DNA from: Ptychodera flava
Lineage: Eukaryota > Hemichordata > Enteropneusta > Ptychoderidae
DNA: 64,000 nt
Reading direction: 5' to 3'
Assembly: GCF_041260155.1 (NCBI RefSeq)
Contig: NC_091944.1
Location: 20,402,272 to 20,466,271 of the forward strand
Numbering within the stretch: position 1 is the first letter of the stretch; each line of letters opens with the position of its first letter. The notes beneath the pieces are model-generated. The model did no database searches. It was not told where the DNA came from and was given only the letters and a program-made list of their open reading frames with translations. This document shows, piece by piece, positions 14,550 to 27,200 of the stretch. The position numbers were made by a program, and so were the translations under genes.

Positions 14550-16990
14550 AGTGTACCATTCCCTTCGATCTTATGCACTTCATACCACTTCATGAAAATT
14601 TCAGCCCCAAAACATATACGGAGGGCTGATTAAGAGAGAGGTATTGCTATTTCCAGCATTAGAGATGTAAGAAATTCCTTTACAAGTTGCTTTTAGATTG
14701 CATGAAGATTTTGTATGAAGATTTGTGTTGCTGACCATGCAATGATGTACAATGATGTTTTTCTCAAAAGATTTGAGAGCAATTGCTGAGTAGGCATTTT
14801 TGCATTCTTTGTTGCCATTTCATCTTGAAATCTAGCAACATAGCACTGCTTTTTGAATTCATTATTCAAACGGACTTCTAAATTTGTTTTTTTGGGTTAA
14901 AGTTTCCAGAAAATACAAATATTAGAAAATGTTATCTTGTATTGCTGACTGCGTATCACAGGAGTTGGCCAACGATGCACAACCCATGGGTAGTCCCCTC
15001 CCTGAAGACTCAATATTCATAATCTGATACTGGTACATGGCAGGGAATCTACCCAAAGGTGCTGCAATTTTATTCTCAGAATCTGCTTACCAGCAAAAGG
15101 ATTTTGCAAGAAAAATTTCTTAAATATCTGCCGCAAAATGCTTGAAGTAACAACACAAGACCTTTGTTCAGGACATCTTGATGTAAACTTTATTGCTAGG
15201 TAAAGTCGTAAGAGTTGACAAAATAAACACAAATATCTGACATAACAAAGAAATTAGATACAAAGATTCACCTTTCAATATGCCTTAAAAATCGCATTTG
15301 AAGATGAAAACATGTTTTTTCTAGTTTTCCCTGACTGCTGTCAACAGAGGTAGTCAGCACTATTCCATATTTCAAGAATCTTTGGAGTTCGAAACATACA
15401 CGATGACTGAACACAACTGTCATGATCTAATTTATGGCTGAAATGGATGAACATTCACCCTGTCTCGGTAACTCCAAGTGATGTAACTTTTTGGGATGGT
15501 CATCAAATGCTGGTAATTTCTGTGTTTAACAGACAACTAATGAAGATGATCATGGCAAACTAGGGGTACAAGATGGACAATTTGACCAATGTGCTATCTT
15601 CATAACTCGACTCCCAAATGTCTTTACACTCTAGTATGTAACAACATTAGGAGTTATCAAATAGATTGAAAAATTACCACAGGCAAAATTCACTGAATTC
15701 TGAACTTAATTGTCTTTGCCACTTATTGTAACCACAGAAAAAGGAGTTGTCTATGTTTCGAAGTATAATTTGCACATATCCAAGAGCTAAATGTTGAAGT
15801 TTGACTGCATTATAACAAAAACAAACAGGGTTATAAAAACTTGATTGCTCTGTGAATAGACAACAGAATAATCTTTCATTTTTTTTGCAAATTGGAGTAT
15901 CAAGGAAAGGAATGACTACAAATGGAAAATGCCAGTTCAAATACAATGAAATGTTGCATCTTTTCTGCTTCACAAAAATGTTCACATGATGGGGACTGGA
16001 AACAAAGGAGTGGCCACATGGACTTCTGGAAAAAACTCTGCATGCTTAGGCAATTCTTGGAAAAATATGCTGAATCTCAAAACATGGAAAATTGTCTTAA
16101 ATATGCAAAATTCTTAGAACATAAATTATTTTAAATATGCCAAATCTTAGAACATGGAAATTGTTTTTTTCCAGGTCATTTTGACCATCCCTCCCAATTT
16201 AAAAATGGCTGAACATCCAAAAGTCCCTTCACACATAACTGTGGTTTGTCAGATTGTCGTGAAATGGTGTGAATATCTAAAAACTCCATTGTTAAAGACA
16301 GACTCATAAGTACAAGCATAGAATACATGGTTAATACAGAAATTAAAATGCTTTGACTCTAACCCTACTTACAATTCGTCATGTAAACACCAGTTTTCTA
16401 AACCCCTCCCTTCTTCCCCATTTGATGACTCAAAATGGATCCTAAGAAATCAGCATCATGGAATGCTCAATTCTACTTGCTATATACTTATTGGTGTCTG
16501 GATCCAAGAGAATCACCTATTTTTTATTCAATGCCTACTATAGTTCAATTTAAACAATATAAAGGAACTTTTGATAACATAGCGATAATTCTTTGTTTCA
16601 TAAAATAAATACATTTTCGTGTTCTACACCCTAAAGTATGTTGAAGTACAAAGTATCAGCGTTGCCAGACAGATGTAAGTACATAGTGCTTTGTTCTTGT
16701 TGATAAATGAATGCTAGACTGCACTATAATTCAGTCGTCACCATGGCCACAGACATGGTACACATCTAGGATGTTTTGACAAGTTAAACTCTGTGCAGTT
16801 TGACAGGATATAGATACACACTTTATTTCAAAATCACAATGACTGTAATGGAAATGATATCATACCAGTATACTGATGGCACAACTAAGGCGATCTGATT
16901 TGCTATGGCGGGAAAAGAACCGTGCAATATTCGCGATATTTGTAAAGTTCCATACCAGAATTTCAAAATATACAGTTATGATGTAATAGC

Positions 16991-17122
16991 AGTACACAGT
17001 TTAAGCAATGGGTATGCCACTCAGTTTTGACTAGTTCACAACGTGCATGTACGACTAATAGCTTGTGCATGTATGTGGTGAACTGGTCAAAATCTTGTGG
17101 TATACCATTGCTGGGTGTAGTT
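16991..17122. repeat. Inverted-repeat hairpin element, about 130 bp
   Basis: Two arms of about 60 bp at roughly 80 percent identity flank a centre of only a few bases near 17055. Matching landmarks are AGCAATGGGTATGCCAC on the left with GTGGTATACCATTGCT on the right, and TTTTGACTAGTTCAC with GTGAACTGGTCAAAA. This is a hairpin MITE or the relic of a foldback element. Confidence 0.7.
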
Positions 17123-19277
17123 TATTGCTGAAATATATCACAAGATAAAGCTAATGGCACTTTGACAGTTAATCTGACCTTGTCAGAGTTGTAGCTGTAA
17201 GCTCGTGAAACAATGTGTCATAACACTCAGCACAAACCTGAAGAATGAACCAATGTTACACTGTTGTACACTTTAACATCATCTTAAGGAGGGATGCATT
17301 AATTCATCATAAAAGGCATCTTAGGTACTAATTTCTACCGTACCACACTAACTTTCAACAGCCTCCCTGTAAACCACAGATTTGAGAAACAATATTGTCA
17401 ACAAGCACGCTTTCCAGGTCCAGAGATTTCAAATAATTAAGTTGGAAGCAAATGCATTTACTTTGTAATCACTGGTGTTTTAGCCAAGCAAAATGTATCC
17501 CACCATCCATGTCATACCTGCAACAAAACTTGACCAATGGACTACAACCGCAGATTTGAACTTGAGATTTACTAAGTAACGCTACGTTATGTCATCAACA
17601 GAAACATTTTTCATCTAATAATGATAACAACATAAGATTTTAAATGCAGCAAAATGAAAACTTATCTGAAACATTTTTCAGACAGAAACATCATAAAGCT
17701 TTCATCCCAATATTTCAATGCAAAGGTCCATCTTCATCATTGAAAACAATGATCATAGTGTACCAAAATTTCGAAATTGAGGGATGACAAGTTCTTGGGC
17801 AGTCTTGTCCTCTGCATAGCTAAATCTAAGCAGTGATGTTGAGTTGAGGCAGATATCAGTATACCAGCAGGGCAAAACGTTTTCACAGGGAGAATTATTC
17901 AAATTGTAAAGGGCAGTGCTGTTGACGGCATTGGGAAAAGAACGGATAAATGTTTTTTGTTTTCTCTTTGCATTCTATTGAATCTGACCCCATATGACCT
18001 TTCCTTTGTACCCTGACTCCATGGTGACCTAACCTTTGAACCCTGACCCTATGACATCATGCAGACATAACCCAAACATGGGGTTAAAATGGGTAAGAAG
18101 TCCCTTTATTACCACAGCCTCAATGGATTTCTAACAGAGCCAACACCCAAGTCCAAGTACCCTTGCCCCAAATATCACTGGTTCAGCAATTACTGGCAGC
18201 TTGAAACACTTTACCCTGCTGGCATTACAAGTCTGAGAAAGACACTTAGGTCTTCCTCATTTAACAGCAACAATAACACTGGACAACAACAACGTCGTCA
18301 CTTCCCTTCTATCAATGAAACTGGGCTGGTTGACACTCTCATAGAAGGAAAGTTTTAAACTGATATCGAAAAATATAAAACATGTAAAAAGAAAAGAAGT
18401 TGGTCTGTTCCCCTCTTTAAAACAAAACAGCTGTGTCACTGTCTAATGTAATCCATGGAGTTTCTTCTTCCTGTTCCGGACTTGCATATGGACCATCTTT
18501 CATGTCCTTTGCTTTCTTCAATCACTGACATACAGCGTGTAACACTGGTTATACGTATGTTTATAGGAAGGTTTTTTGCCAGACCTGCCAAATTCATGTC
18601 CAATATGCGTGCTTCCATCCCTCAAAGCACATCTCACGTCAATAACTTCTGCGATGTAAATTGTGCATTATCGAAGAGGGTGCAGACCTAACTACTTAGA
18701 GTAAATTACAAGAAATTTTGAATATTTGGTCACAAAAAATGTTCTTTGTAAATGTTGGTTTTCACAGTAGTTCAGTATGATGCTACAACCTTGCTGATAT
18801 TGTCTGAGTATTTGAAGTACTGTGGAACGTAATATTACCAAACATCACTTGTATGGCAACTTTCATTTGGAAATAACCAGTGAAAATTCACTATTGTACC
18901 GTAGGAATTTTAAAAATCTCTCCTAATGGTTGCAGAAGTTAATTTGTAGCTGTCATTTTGATAATTTTTACTGTTTGCTTTCAGTCAACTTCAGTAGACA
19001 TTGGATTTTCTATAATTTTTGTAAAACCTTTTATATAAAGGGCATGCATAAAGTATACTGAGAGACAAAAGTACAAGTTTTTACACGAAATACTCAGGTC
19101 CTTCGTACATTAGTCAAGATGAGGGCTTCAGCCATTGCAAAGCTATTTCTCAGTATTAAAAGAGACCTTTTTACCAAAGTTTGTGCAATTTTGATAAAAC
19201 TTTTGTTCCACTGGTCATTTATCAATTTTCAAGTCTTTTAAAGGACTATACATACCCTGCTAAAATCAACTTTATAA

Positions 19278-19374
19278 TGAATCTGTCCACCCCCATTGTC
19301 CTGTAAACAGGTCTAAAATCCCCATTGATATAACAATGGGGTTGGGCCAAACCATAGTGGTGAAAGGGTTAGCT
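19278..19374 (-). mobile_element. MITE family B, copy 1 (about 90 bp)
   Basis: Family B is a short element of about 90 bp that reads TTAACCCTTTCACCACCATG at one end, contains CCCAAACCCATTGTTATCAA, and ends with a G-rich stretch plus GAACAGRTTAA. This copy is reversed. Its outer TTAA tetranucleotides have decayed, but GGTTGGGCCAAACCATAGTGG and AGGGTTAG identify it. It has no coding capacity. Confidence 0.7.
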
Positions 19375-19761
19375 ATTTACTTGCGAAAGAACACCCCCAC
19401 CAACAACAACATATTTTGTTGCTTAATATCAGTACAAGGTTGTAGCATCTTTAAAATACTGTAGTTTGTCTTAATTTTCTTTTTTTATCTAAATATTACA
19501 ATTTATAATAACTTACAGATAGAGTAATTACACTTTTCATTAAGATACAAGTTATTTATTTCAAATAGCAAACGATTAAAAAAATGAAATACTTAGCACC
19601 AAGTTAAAAACAACTTTAAAACTTTTGTTGCACTTTTGATCTTCTTTTCTCGAAAACAAATGCAGGTACTTTTCACTCCAGCCTGTATTGAGAGACAAAA
19701 TGAAATCATTGTAAGATTCTAAGGTGTTTGTACAGTGACAGGTTTTTTAAAAGATATGATA

Positions 19762-19949
19762 TTAAGGTATACAGTCACCTGTAATCTAAATATGGCCATA
19801 TATGGTCAAAAGGGCATTCCTTGGTATTAAAAATGCCATGTGAGGCGCTGTTCTTAAAAAGCGGCCACCCACTTAAAATCTGATTGATTAGATTTTCTCT
19901 TTCCACGTTAACTGTGGCAAAATTGGAACAGGTGACAGTATACCTTCAA
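19762..19949 (+). mobile_element. MITE family C, copy 1 (about 187 bp)
   Basis: The ends AAGGTATACAGTCACCTGT and ACAGGTGACAGTATACCTT are inverted copies of each other with a single mismatch over 19 bp. A second copy lies at 29184-29374. The left flank carries TTAA; the right flank is altered. The interior includes GGGCATTCCTTGGTATT and a GGCGCTGTT motif. Confidence 0.8.
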
Positions 19950-20738
19950 GCTATTTTAACAATATAGATACAATTTCTCTCCTGATGTTTGGGGAAACTG
20001 CTTTTACCTATGCCATTTATATATTAGTAATATGTAACAAAAAATGAAACAATATTAAATAAATTATGAACAAAAATTAGAGCTGCTACAAAAATTTTCC
20101 ACAATGTGAGCAAAATATTAACTTGACAATTTGTAGTTTGCACTATTAAAATACAAGAAATTAACAAAACAAGAAACTTATCGAAAAGAGTACAGAAGTG
20201 CAAATATCACCTCAGGCACTGCATTGGGATCTATATATGAAAATACACCACGCTAGTTACAAACCACTTTACAACAAAACTATTTAGGTTAAGTTTTTTT
20301 TCATTGCACTTTAGTTTTTTATTTTACTTGGTAAGGCGTTTAATAGGCTTCTTTGTTCAAACAGTATAAGCACACCATTGGGAAGTTAACTTTTGAAAAA
20401 ACTGAAAATTTTTTATTCCAGATATACCACATTTAATGGGGAACAGTGGACAGGTGACCTGATTGAGGTACACAAGTCTAATGCTTTGCTTGTGCAAGAG
20501 AGATAATTATCTCGAAATTTGAACATTATTTTGAAATTGATATTTGTACTGTTGTAAATGACATATGGCTCTCCTTTTAACATGTGCAGAACACAGATCG
20601 TGCAATAACACTAAACACTATGTGCTTCTACAGAATGAAAAAAACACACATTGAAAGTTAACACTTCTAAAATACCACCATGAAAATAAAATGCTTACAA
20701 CAAAATACTTTTCGAACAAACGTTGATTAACCTGCATG

Positions 20739-20740
<2 letters not shown>

Positions 20741-20819
<79 letters not shown>

Positions 20820-20826
20820 TATATAT
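20741..20826. repeat. (TA)n microsatellite
   Basis: About 86 bp of TA dinucleotides with one interruption near 20812. The Tyr/Ile-rich open frames across it are repeat translations. Confidence 0.95.
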
Positions 20827-21215
20827 GTATGTATGCTAAATAATTCAAATGTTGTGTTTGGACCTATATTTGGTTGTTCAGAACTGCTATGCCTACCCAG
20901 TTTCATGTGGTCTACACCTAGTCCTACATCAACAGCTGTTCTAGATAGAGTGGTGAGAGGAACCATTCCTGCTGTAGTCCCCTACAGAAGTCACATCGTT
21001 CAGTATGGTGGGTTAAACAGCTCAAAATACTGATATAAACTGTGCGAAATGACTCGATGAGCAAACTTGTGGTGACAGTGTCATAGAATTATGGTGAAAA
21101 GTGAAAAAACATAAAAAACATACTTATGATTGCTAAACAAGTCTCACATAGCTACTGAATGTACGATGCAACGGCGTATACAGACCTTCTCTGCACTGCT
21201 ATGTTATTTCTTGAT

Positions 21216-21221
21216 TTTATT
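21216..21221 (-). terminator. Candidate poly(A) signal of the GTSF1-like gene
   Basis: AATAAA on the minus strand lies 24 nt past the TAA stop at 21245-21247. If used, the 3' untranslated region would be unusually short. The stop overlaps a strong splice-donor consensus, so a longer 3' end is possible. Confidence 0.35.
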
Positions 21222-21244
21222 TTTCAGAATAAATGATTTTACAC

Positions 21245-24200
21245 TTACGTCACAGCTGCCAACTTCTCCACCAAATGATCTTTCTTGTTGACTTTCTTCA
21301 TCTGTGAAAGATTAAACAGACGTGTATTCACAATGCAAAGAACATCTCACAACTCTGAACACACGCTTTTGGAACTTTGATAAGTATTTGATGAATGGTA
21401 GGTGCTCACAGACAATTGTTTCAATCACGAAAACTTTGAATAAAATTAAAAAGTGAGTGTAGTTGTTACATACCTCTTCTTCATTAAGTGTATCACCCTT
21501 CTTCTGTTTTTCTTGTAAAATAACAATCTAATTTCCAGATGTAAAAAAAACATTAGTTTCTAAGTGAAAGAAGATGACATTTTCAACCTATTCACATTAA
21601 ACAAAACATATAAGATGCAAAGTCTATCAATATATTCATTTTTCATATGGCTGTGACAGCTTGGTGCATTTTTGAATAGCAATGCTCTACAGATGAATTC
21701 TTGTAATTTAAAATATTTGTTCACAAACACAGCAATTCTGTGAGGAGGATGGTGAAGTCAAAGCTTTCCAAAAAGTTTTAATCTTTATTTTACTTGTGTA
21801 GACATACAAAAATCCATAGGTATATCATTTTCCTTACTTCAAACATGGCAAAGCTACATAAGAAAAGTGTTACAAAATTTGAGTAGAGTATCATTTGCCA
21901 CAGAAGTTCAGGACAAGTGCTACACTATATTATTCACACCATAAATCCTGCTGGTTGCTACATAGCCTTCTTCAGGGTAGCATTTACAATGTATGATAGA
22001 GATTAAATGCTCTGAATGTGAAATATTGGCATACAGGTATACTCTCTTAGTTAAGGTAGAATTTGCCTTGGGGACAGATATTCCAACTCTCAAACTTTAA
22101 CAATACATGTTTGATCTATCACTTGTGGGGGCTCATTTCAAAGCTCATGGAGTGAATAAAGTTTTCAGTGGCTTACTTTGTGAAAATCTAAAATTGAATT
22201 CAACATCATGCATGTGCACTTTTAACCCTTTCACCACCATGGTTTTACCCAAACCCTTGTTATCAATGGTGATCTTGGACCTGTTTACAGGGAATTGGGG
22301 TGAACAGATTAAACAAATGCATAGACTGCTTAAGAAAGGTGCAACCATGCATACAACATGGCAAAGATACATTTGAAATATTTCAACATGGGTCTCACAG
22401 TACCGACTGATATTTTTATTACTGAAAGGATGTTAGAGGAGTAAGGAAGCTTGAGTAGCCCTTGGAGATAACTCAGTTGCTCCTTGAGACTGGCTGAAGA
22501 CGTAGTACTGTGTAAATGGTGTCAAGGTAACAAACAAAGGCACATGTCACTTGCATACATACAATAAACAAGAAACACTCACCTCTCTGAGTTTCTTGTT
22601 CAGCTTACGGATTTTCTTCTTTTTCTTGGCTTCAATGGTTTCCTATAAGATGATAAAATACACATAAAATTTAGACTAAGCATTGCCTCTGGCATGAAAA
22701 AATAAAAAAAATAAACTTGCAACAACTGGCTAAAATTTTAATGGACAACCAGAAAAATTATGTACTGTCTCAAGTCGGAAAATTGAATTTGTCAAGAAAT
22801 GCCTGGTAGACTGATGAAACCTTAGCGAGTACAATGGAAGCACAATAATCTAACATCCTTCTACCGGTATGCATCTTGTGGAAGATAGCTTAATTGGTTC
22901 AAGGGTAGAATTTATGTGATTGCTATTTTGTGTGTTTTTTTAATGATAATTTGCTTGACAACAACATTTTCCACATTCAAATTACAGCCTAACAATTCAA
23001 ATTTTTACTTGGTTTCAAACTTTACAGATGACACTAGCTTTTCAGCCCTGTGCATACACTTCAAGGAGATTACTACTCAGAGGGACAGTTGAACCTATGG
23101 TGCCTGGCTGAATTGAAAGAACCTTTATACTCAGTCCTTGCTGATAATGAATATTCATGGAGTAATGGATGGGTGGTGCGATACATTTGACGAGACCTTG
23201 AATATTAATCACAGTCCTGCATGTAGCTTGAGAACTGCAAAAGAATGCAACTGTGGAACTTGTGTTTTGTCTAAATGTTCCCTTATACATGTATATACAT
23301 ACAAACTTTTACATAGACTTAATCTAAAACATCAGTATACCTGTGTTTGGTCGGTAGCTGAGGAAGCCTTAGCATCTGATACAACACCTGTAAGAGACAT
23401 GGATTAGATGAAATGATCGAATGGGAGGACAGTTGCTTCTCAAAAGACCTATAAGGGTGTCCAATTTTTATGAAATGAAGATATGTACAGCATAAATATC
23501 CATTGGCAAATCAGTTTGTTTTCATAACAGTAAGAAATACTATGACAGATGCCACTGGCTAATATATAGTATTGTTGACAAAGTCATTGAACAATGAGCC
23601 AATTCTGTGTCTGCCACCTACTATATAAGCATGCTTGGGATTCAAAGTGCATGGACACTGAAATTGTGGACTGTAATGTCTTTGTTTTGTAAAACCAGCA
23701 TGGCAACCTTTCTTTGGAAACTCATTTTGTAATTTGTGCTGCTATTACTGGCATATACATTATTATTATTATTCAGCTATTTACTAAATCTAAAGATAAT
23801 GCTGAACCATTTAGGCAAATTATTAGCACTACTAGTGAAAACTGATGTCATTGATGATATTTCAAGAACGGAGAAGGCTTCCTTGACTGGAGAGATATGT
23901 GAATATGATTCAATTGCTATTACACAACTAAGTGGCAATATAATCACATTGTCACTACTCGCTATCCCACTGAATATCAATTTGTCAAACCTGGAGGAAG
24001 AGGAGGATTGTTCTCCGTGGATGCAGCATTTCCAGAGGGAGTTTTACTGTCATTTCTTGCTTGGGAAAACAACACAGAGTTGTCCCCATTCTCCGAGGGT
24101 AAGGCACTTTCTTTCATGGCTTCAGCAAGAGATGGCCATTCTGGATGACCGTTCCCATCCATGGCCGCTTTCTTGCGCTGTGGACCCTGGCTGTCGTTCA

Positions 24201-27200
24201 TGCCGCCACCGGATTTCTTGAGAGTCAAAAGATCCATGATGCCTCTCCCACGACCCCTTCCCAGTCCTGCTGGTGCTTTCTGGAATGGTGAGATGCTGGA
24301 GGTATTTGCAACCACCCCGCTGGACATCTTTCCTCCACTTGGAACAAAATTTGGGGTCACCCCTCTCATTGTTGGAGCACATGAAGATGTATCAGTCTGG
24401 CTATCCAATGTCTGGGCTATGGCTAACAATCCATTTGCTGGCCTGGCAGTTGGAACGGAAACGCTGATAGGTACGGCTGATCTCTTTCCCATTTCCTCCA
24501 AGTAGGCATTTGTGGCCGTTGCCTTGGCTACATGGCCGAGCACACTGCTGGAGTTAGAGTCGCCAGTTTGGGAATAGAAGCTGGCTATATTCAGAGCAGC
24601 TTGCTTGAACATCCTGTCTGTGGGCACCAAAGCAGTTGAACTGGCTGCCAAAGGCTGTGTATTTGTCTCAGCTCCATAGATATTTGCTGCAATTCTTGGA
24701 GGACCTGAGAAAGTTGATGACACAAACTGTTCTGAGCATAAATCTTTTTATTTACATTCATATGTAAACAGTAACATCACATAATATACACAAAATACTG
24801 TTTTTTTGCTATAAGCATTTTCAACATTGTACCATTTGGAATTTTTTGCTTGTAAATTCTCTGTATCAACAAAATGATTATAGGCCTATGAAGTAGTCGC
24901 GACTAGCTGACCTTTTGTACATACCGGTAGCTTTCACTGCCGTCATTGGCCCTATCTTTTACTACAGTCTCCCACTTACCATAGTCAGGTTGGGATAGGC
25001 TATGCTGCAAGACTGCAGGGGGATTCCTCGGTCTCCTCACTGGCTTCTCATTAATTTCTCGCTGACGCTGACGTTCTGACCTCATGTACTCCTCATAGTC
25101 TGGATCACCTTCCTCTGGGACAGCTGGTCTGCAGGAGTTTAGCCAGGGGGCAAAAACAAGATATTAGAATTTCTCGGTACTCCTATGGCCTGACAATTTG
25201 TTCGATTTACAATGGTGTAGCATAGTTGAGGAATCTTACATCAGCAGTACCCTTGGTACTGCACATGACCACACACTGTCTGCAAGGGGTGCAGTGTTTT
25301 GGCAAGTTGATTCATGTACATGAACGAAGTCATAATAAACCATAACTTTGCCATCAACAAATTATTCAATGACAGACTACAGATATCAGTGTTCTCCAGT
25401 TCAGTTAGCCAGTGTTTATTCTCTATTGATCAGTCCTGTTTTTGCATTATATTCATCCAAAAATGTATCGACTGTTTAATTTCTTTCACATACAAGGAAC
25501 AATATATTGTTTTGACATGAGCAAGTACTGTAAAACAAACTCACTTGCCACGTGCTCGTCTGAGGGCTTCTCTCTTCAGTTTCTCATGATGTTTTCTCCT
25601 TTCACTTGGAGTCATAAAGTCACTGAAAACAGAACAACAACATTGTTGCACTCACTTGAAGACTTATACATGTTTGCCCCAGGCTAATCTTCCAAATATG
25701 CCATCTGCAGTTTGTATCAATACAATACAGCTATGATATTTTACAAGTACTCCACTTGTGTTAGCATTGGTGGCTGGCAAATGTCATCATTGTTTGACTT
25801 TATTTGAGCAATATTCTTTTGAAAAGTTAATCAAGTTTCTCCAAAAACTGAAACATGATATATTCTTGGTAAGCAGAGATATATTCTTGCCCAACATAAA
25901 TGCACACAATATAGAACATGTCAATGGCATATTCCTGGTGTATACTGAAAGTTATATCACAGAAGCCTTTGTATGTCATTTCTACTAGCTGGACAGGTCA
26001 ATATTACTGACAAGCATTTGAGGTGTTTCAGTAAGTATGTAATTAAGTATAGAGTATAAAATAACCCACGTTATCCATGTTTGTCAATGTTCTATCTTCC
26101 CTTGTTTCAAGCCTGACATTTTCTCTGCCAGTCTTTGATTATCAATATGGATATGATTACTTGAAAAATGTTGTACATAAAAATCACTTACCCACTCCCA
26201 TTCCAAGAATTTGGCTGTCTGTTCTCAAGTTCATGTGAGGACTCATCAGAATCTGTTATGGGATAAAAGAGAAATAGACATCTCAGTCTATATTGATACT
26301 TGTGGTTGTGTTTTCATTCCCTTTGAATACTCGCTCACTAACAGGAAGGATTAGAAATTAGAACCACTGAATTTATGGCATGAATGGTGGACCAGGTTGT
26401 TTTCATCCTTTGAACTCTCATTCCCCCCCCCCCCCCCCCCCCCCCCCCCCCACGGCAAACTCAGCAGAGTGCAAAGGGTTTACCTTTTGAACTTATTGGG
26501 GAAATTATCCCAAGATGTCAAATTCACCAGGAGGTATAGCTTCACATTAAATACATCAGGATTGTTCAATACAAATTTCAAAATGTAATCTTTGGGGGCA
26601 ATTAGACTGTCACCTCAACATTCCCTGTACAAGGGTCAAAGTTTGTACTGCGATGACAAAGAATTGTAAAATATCTTTCAACTGGATGGGTTAACCATCT
26701 CAACAGTCATTTCACAGATACAGAGGTTACATGAATGAGGTAGACTTTACTCTTCACTTCCGGTAAAATGAATCATAAATGGTAATTTGAGAATCTTCAT
26801 GCTTTAAATTTATCATACAAAAACCTTGGTGTTACTTTATTGGAAAGATCTTATCAAGATGTACTATTTCAGAGAAAACACACTAATATAAATTGATGAG
26901 TTTAAGGGACATTTTCTGTGAAGTGTTAGCATTTGATCTTAGGTGAATAGGTAAACGATTGTAAATTGCTTAACTTCCACTTCTTTTAATCAACAAAAAA
27001 TGATAGGTAGAGTAGCTTTAGTAAACTTAAATAGATAACTCCTTACCTATATCCCAGTTTCAGTTGGTGATGGCATTTTAAAGTCTGGGTTTGATATGGT
27101 GGTACGTCGGTGTTCCTTTGAAGAAAGCGCCCTCGTCTCCAGTTTCCTTGCTTGATGATGCAACACATCTTGTTCAAGCATCACCTTATCTGGACAGGTA

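Larger units (their letters stand above)
14550..21190. other. Long gene-poor AT-rich stretch
   Basis: No conserved coding exon was found on either strand. It could hold non-coding sequence or an extended 3' region of the minus-strand gene whose stop lies at 21245, but nothing proves this. It contains the repeat elements listed separately. A cluster of TGACC-type half sites lies at 17984-18058. Confidence 0.4.

Noticed and set aside
20618-20966. Tyr/Ile-rich open frames
   Set aside because: They are translations of the TA microsatellite.
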